This document shows, in pieces, positions 5,287-5,424 of a stretch of 5,424 bases of DNA. How positions within the stretch are numbered: the first letter of the stretch is position 1; every line of letters starts with the position of its first letter. A model generated the notes under the pieces. That model was not told the DNA's origin, searched no databases, and saw only the letters and a list, made by a program, of their open reading frames with translations. Made by a program: the position numbers and the translations under genes. Source of the stretch: Oscillospiraceae bacterium (GTDB lineage: Bacteria > Bacillota_A > Clostridia > Oscillospirales > Oscillospiraceae); assembly GCA_031265965.1 (NCBI GenBank), contig JAISBX010000106.1, positions 1-5,424 of the forward strand, read 5' to 3'.

Positions 5287-5331
5287 AAAAAAACCAGAGG
5301 GGAGCCCTGACGAAACGGGCAGCCCCTCTGG
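5287..5331 (-). terminator. Intrinsic terminator facing left
   Basis: On the minus strand CCAGAGGGG (5331-5323) pairs with CCCCTCTGG (5302-5294) over 9 bp. After a 2x1 internal loop, GCCC pairs with GGGC (4 bp) around a 9-nt loop. Seven T (5293-5287) follow the stem directly. This is a textbook rho-independent terminator, but only for leftward transcription; on the + strand no U-tract follows. No leftward gene is visible to its right in the window. Confidence 0.65.
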
Positions 5332-5348
5332 GAAAGCGCAACCAAAAA

Positions 5349-5357
5349 TGATATAAT
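5349..5357 (+). promoter_or_regulatory. Extended -10 promoter for the right-edge gene
   Basis: TGATATAAT gives a perfect extended -10 element (TGn then TATAAT at 5352-5357). The bases 17 upstream (5329-5334, TGGGAA) are a poor -35 box and overlap the terminator stem, so the extended -10 would have to carry recognition. A start near 5364 gives a leader of about 30 nt. Confidence 0.7.
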
Positions 5358-5393
5358 GTTCATGCCAAAACAAACCAAAGGAGGAAGCGCTTT

Positions 5394-5424
5394 ATGGCAT
5401 GGATTATATCACAGTTGTCAATGT
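5394..5424 (+). CDS. Start of an unidentified gene, cut by the right window edge
   Basis: A strong ribosome site, AAAGGAGG (5377-5384), ends nine bases before an ATG at 5394, and an extended -10 promoter lies upstream, so a gene clearly begins here. The first ten codons read MAWIISQLSM, too few to identify a family. A second ATG at 5399 in another frame would read MDYITVVN, but its spacing of 14 bases from the ribosome site is too long, so it is less likely. Product unknown. Confidence 0.6.
   Translation, partial: MAWIISQLSM

Larger units (their letters stand above)
5110..5350. other. Gene-free, T-poor purine-rich intergenic block
   Basis: From 5131 to 5350 I count about 10 T and about 41 C in 220 bases on the + strand, so roughly three quarters are purines, unlike the balanced GC-rich genes around it. 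It contains repeated A-runs (5173-5178, 5192-5197, 5240-5246, 5287-5293) alternating with G- or C-rich blocks that fold into hairpins. A 37-codon frame from ATG 5129 is just a low-complexity run of Lys, Arg, Glu and Gly with no ribosome site, and I do not call it a gene. A small AT palindrome, AAGAATAAATTCTT, lies right after rsmI. No + strand terminator for rsmI is evident. Confidence 0.6.

Overview
The window looks like chromosomal core sequence from a GC-rich, endospore-forming member of the Clostridia. The evidence is a spoIIR gene (found only in endospore formers), a short clostridial-type 2[4Fe-4S] ferredoxin (anaerobic electron carrier), an HPr kinase/phosphorylase (Firmicutes-type carbon catabolite control), and Shine-Dalgarno sites of the GGAGG type. 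No genus can be named from the sequence alone. There are no signs of insertion sequences, phage genes, CRISPR arrays, tRNA or rRNA.

Layout, left to right. Positions 1-1617 hold a leftward operon, hprK then murB, with one base between the hprK stop and the murB start; murB runs off the left edge. Positions 1618-1912 are a divergent control region with two near-consensus vegetative promoters back to back: TTGACC-N17-TATAAT leftward for hprK and TTGACA-N17-TATAAT rightward for rpe. The rpe transcript would start with a leader of about 155 nt that folds into two long GC-rich hairpins and contains a possible 20-codon reading frame. Positions 1913-3174 hold rpe and recR as a tight rightward pair. 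spoIIR (3203-3805, leftward) converges on recR and has a good sigma-F-like promoter. A second divergent region follows, with an extended -10 promoter driving the ferredoxin gene (4010-4177). A 12-bp perfect hairpin separates it from rsmI (4270-5109). From 5110 to 5393 there is no convincing gene: the stretch is strikingly T-poor and purine-rich on the + strand and carries terminator-like hairpins that point left. An extended -10 promoter and a strong ribosome binding site then introduce a rightward gene cut off at the right edge.

Functionally these are mostly housekeeping genes: peptidoglycan precursor synthesis (murB), carbon control (hprK), pentose phosphate pathway (rpe), recombinational repair (recR), sporulation signalling (spoIIR), electron transfer (ferredoxin) and ribosome modification (rsmI). 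They do not form one pathway. I see no new multi-gene system here. The parts that ordinary annotation does not explain are non-coding: the structured rpe leader with its repeated CGCGGGAT sites, and the T-poor terminator block before the right-edge gene.
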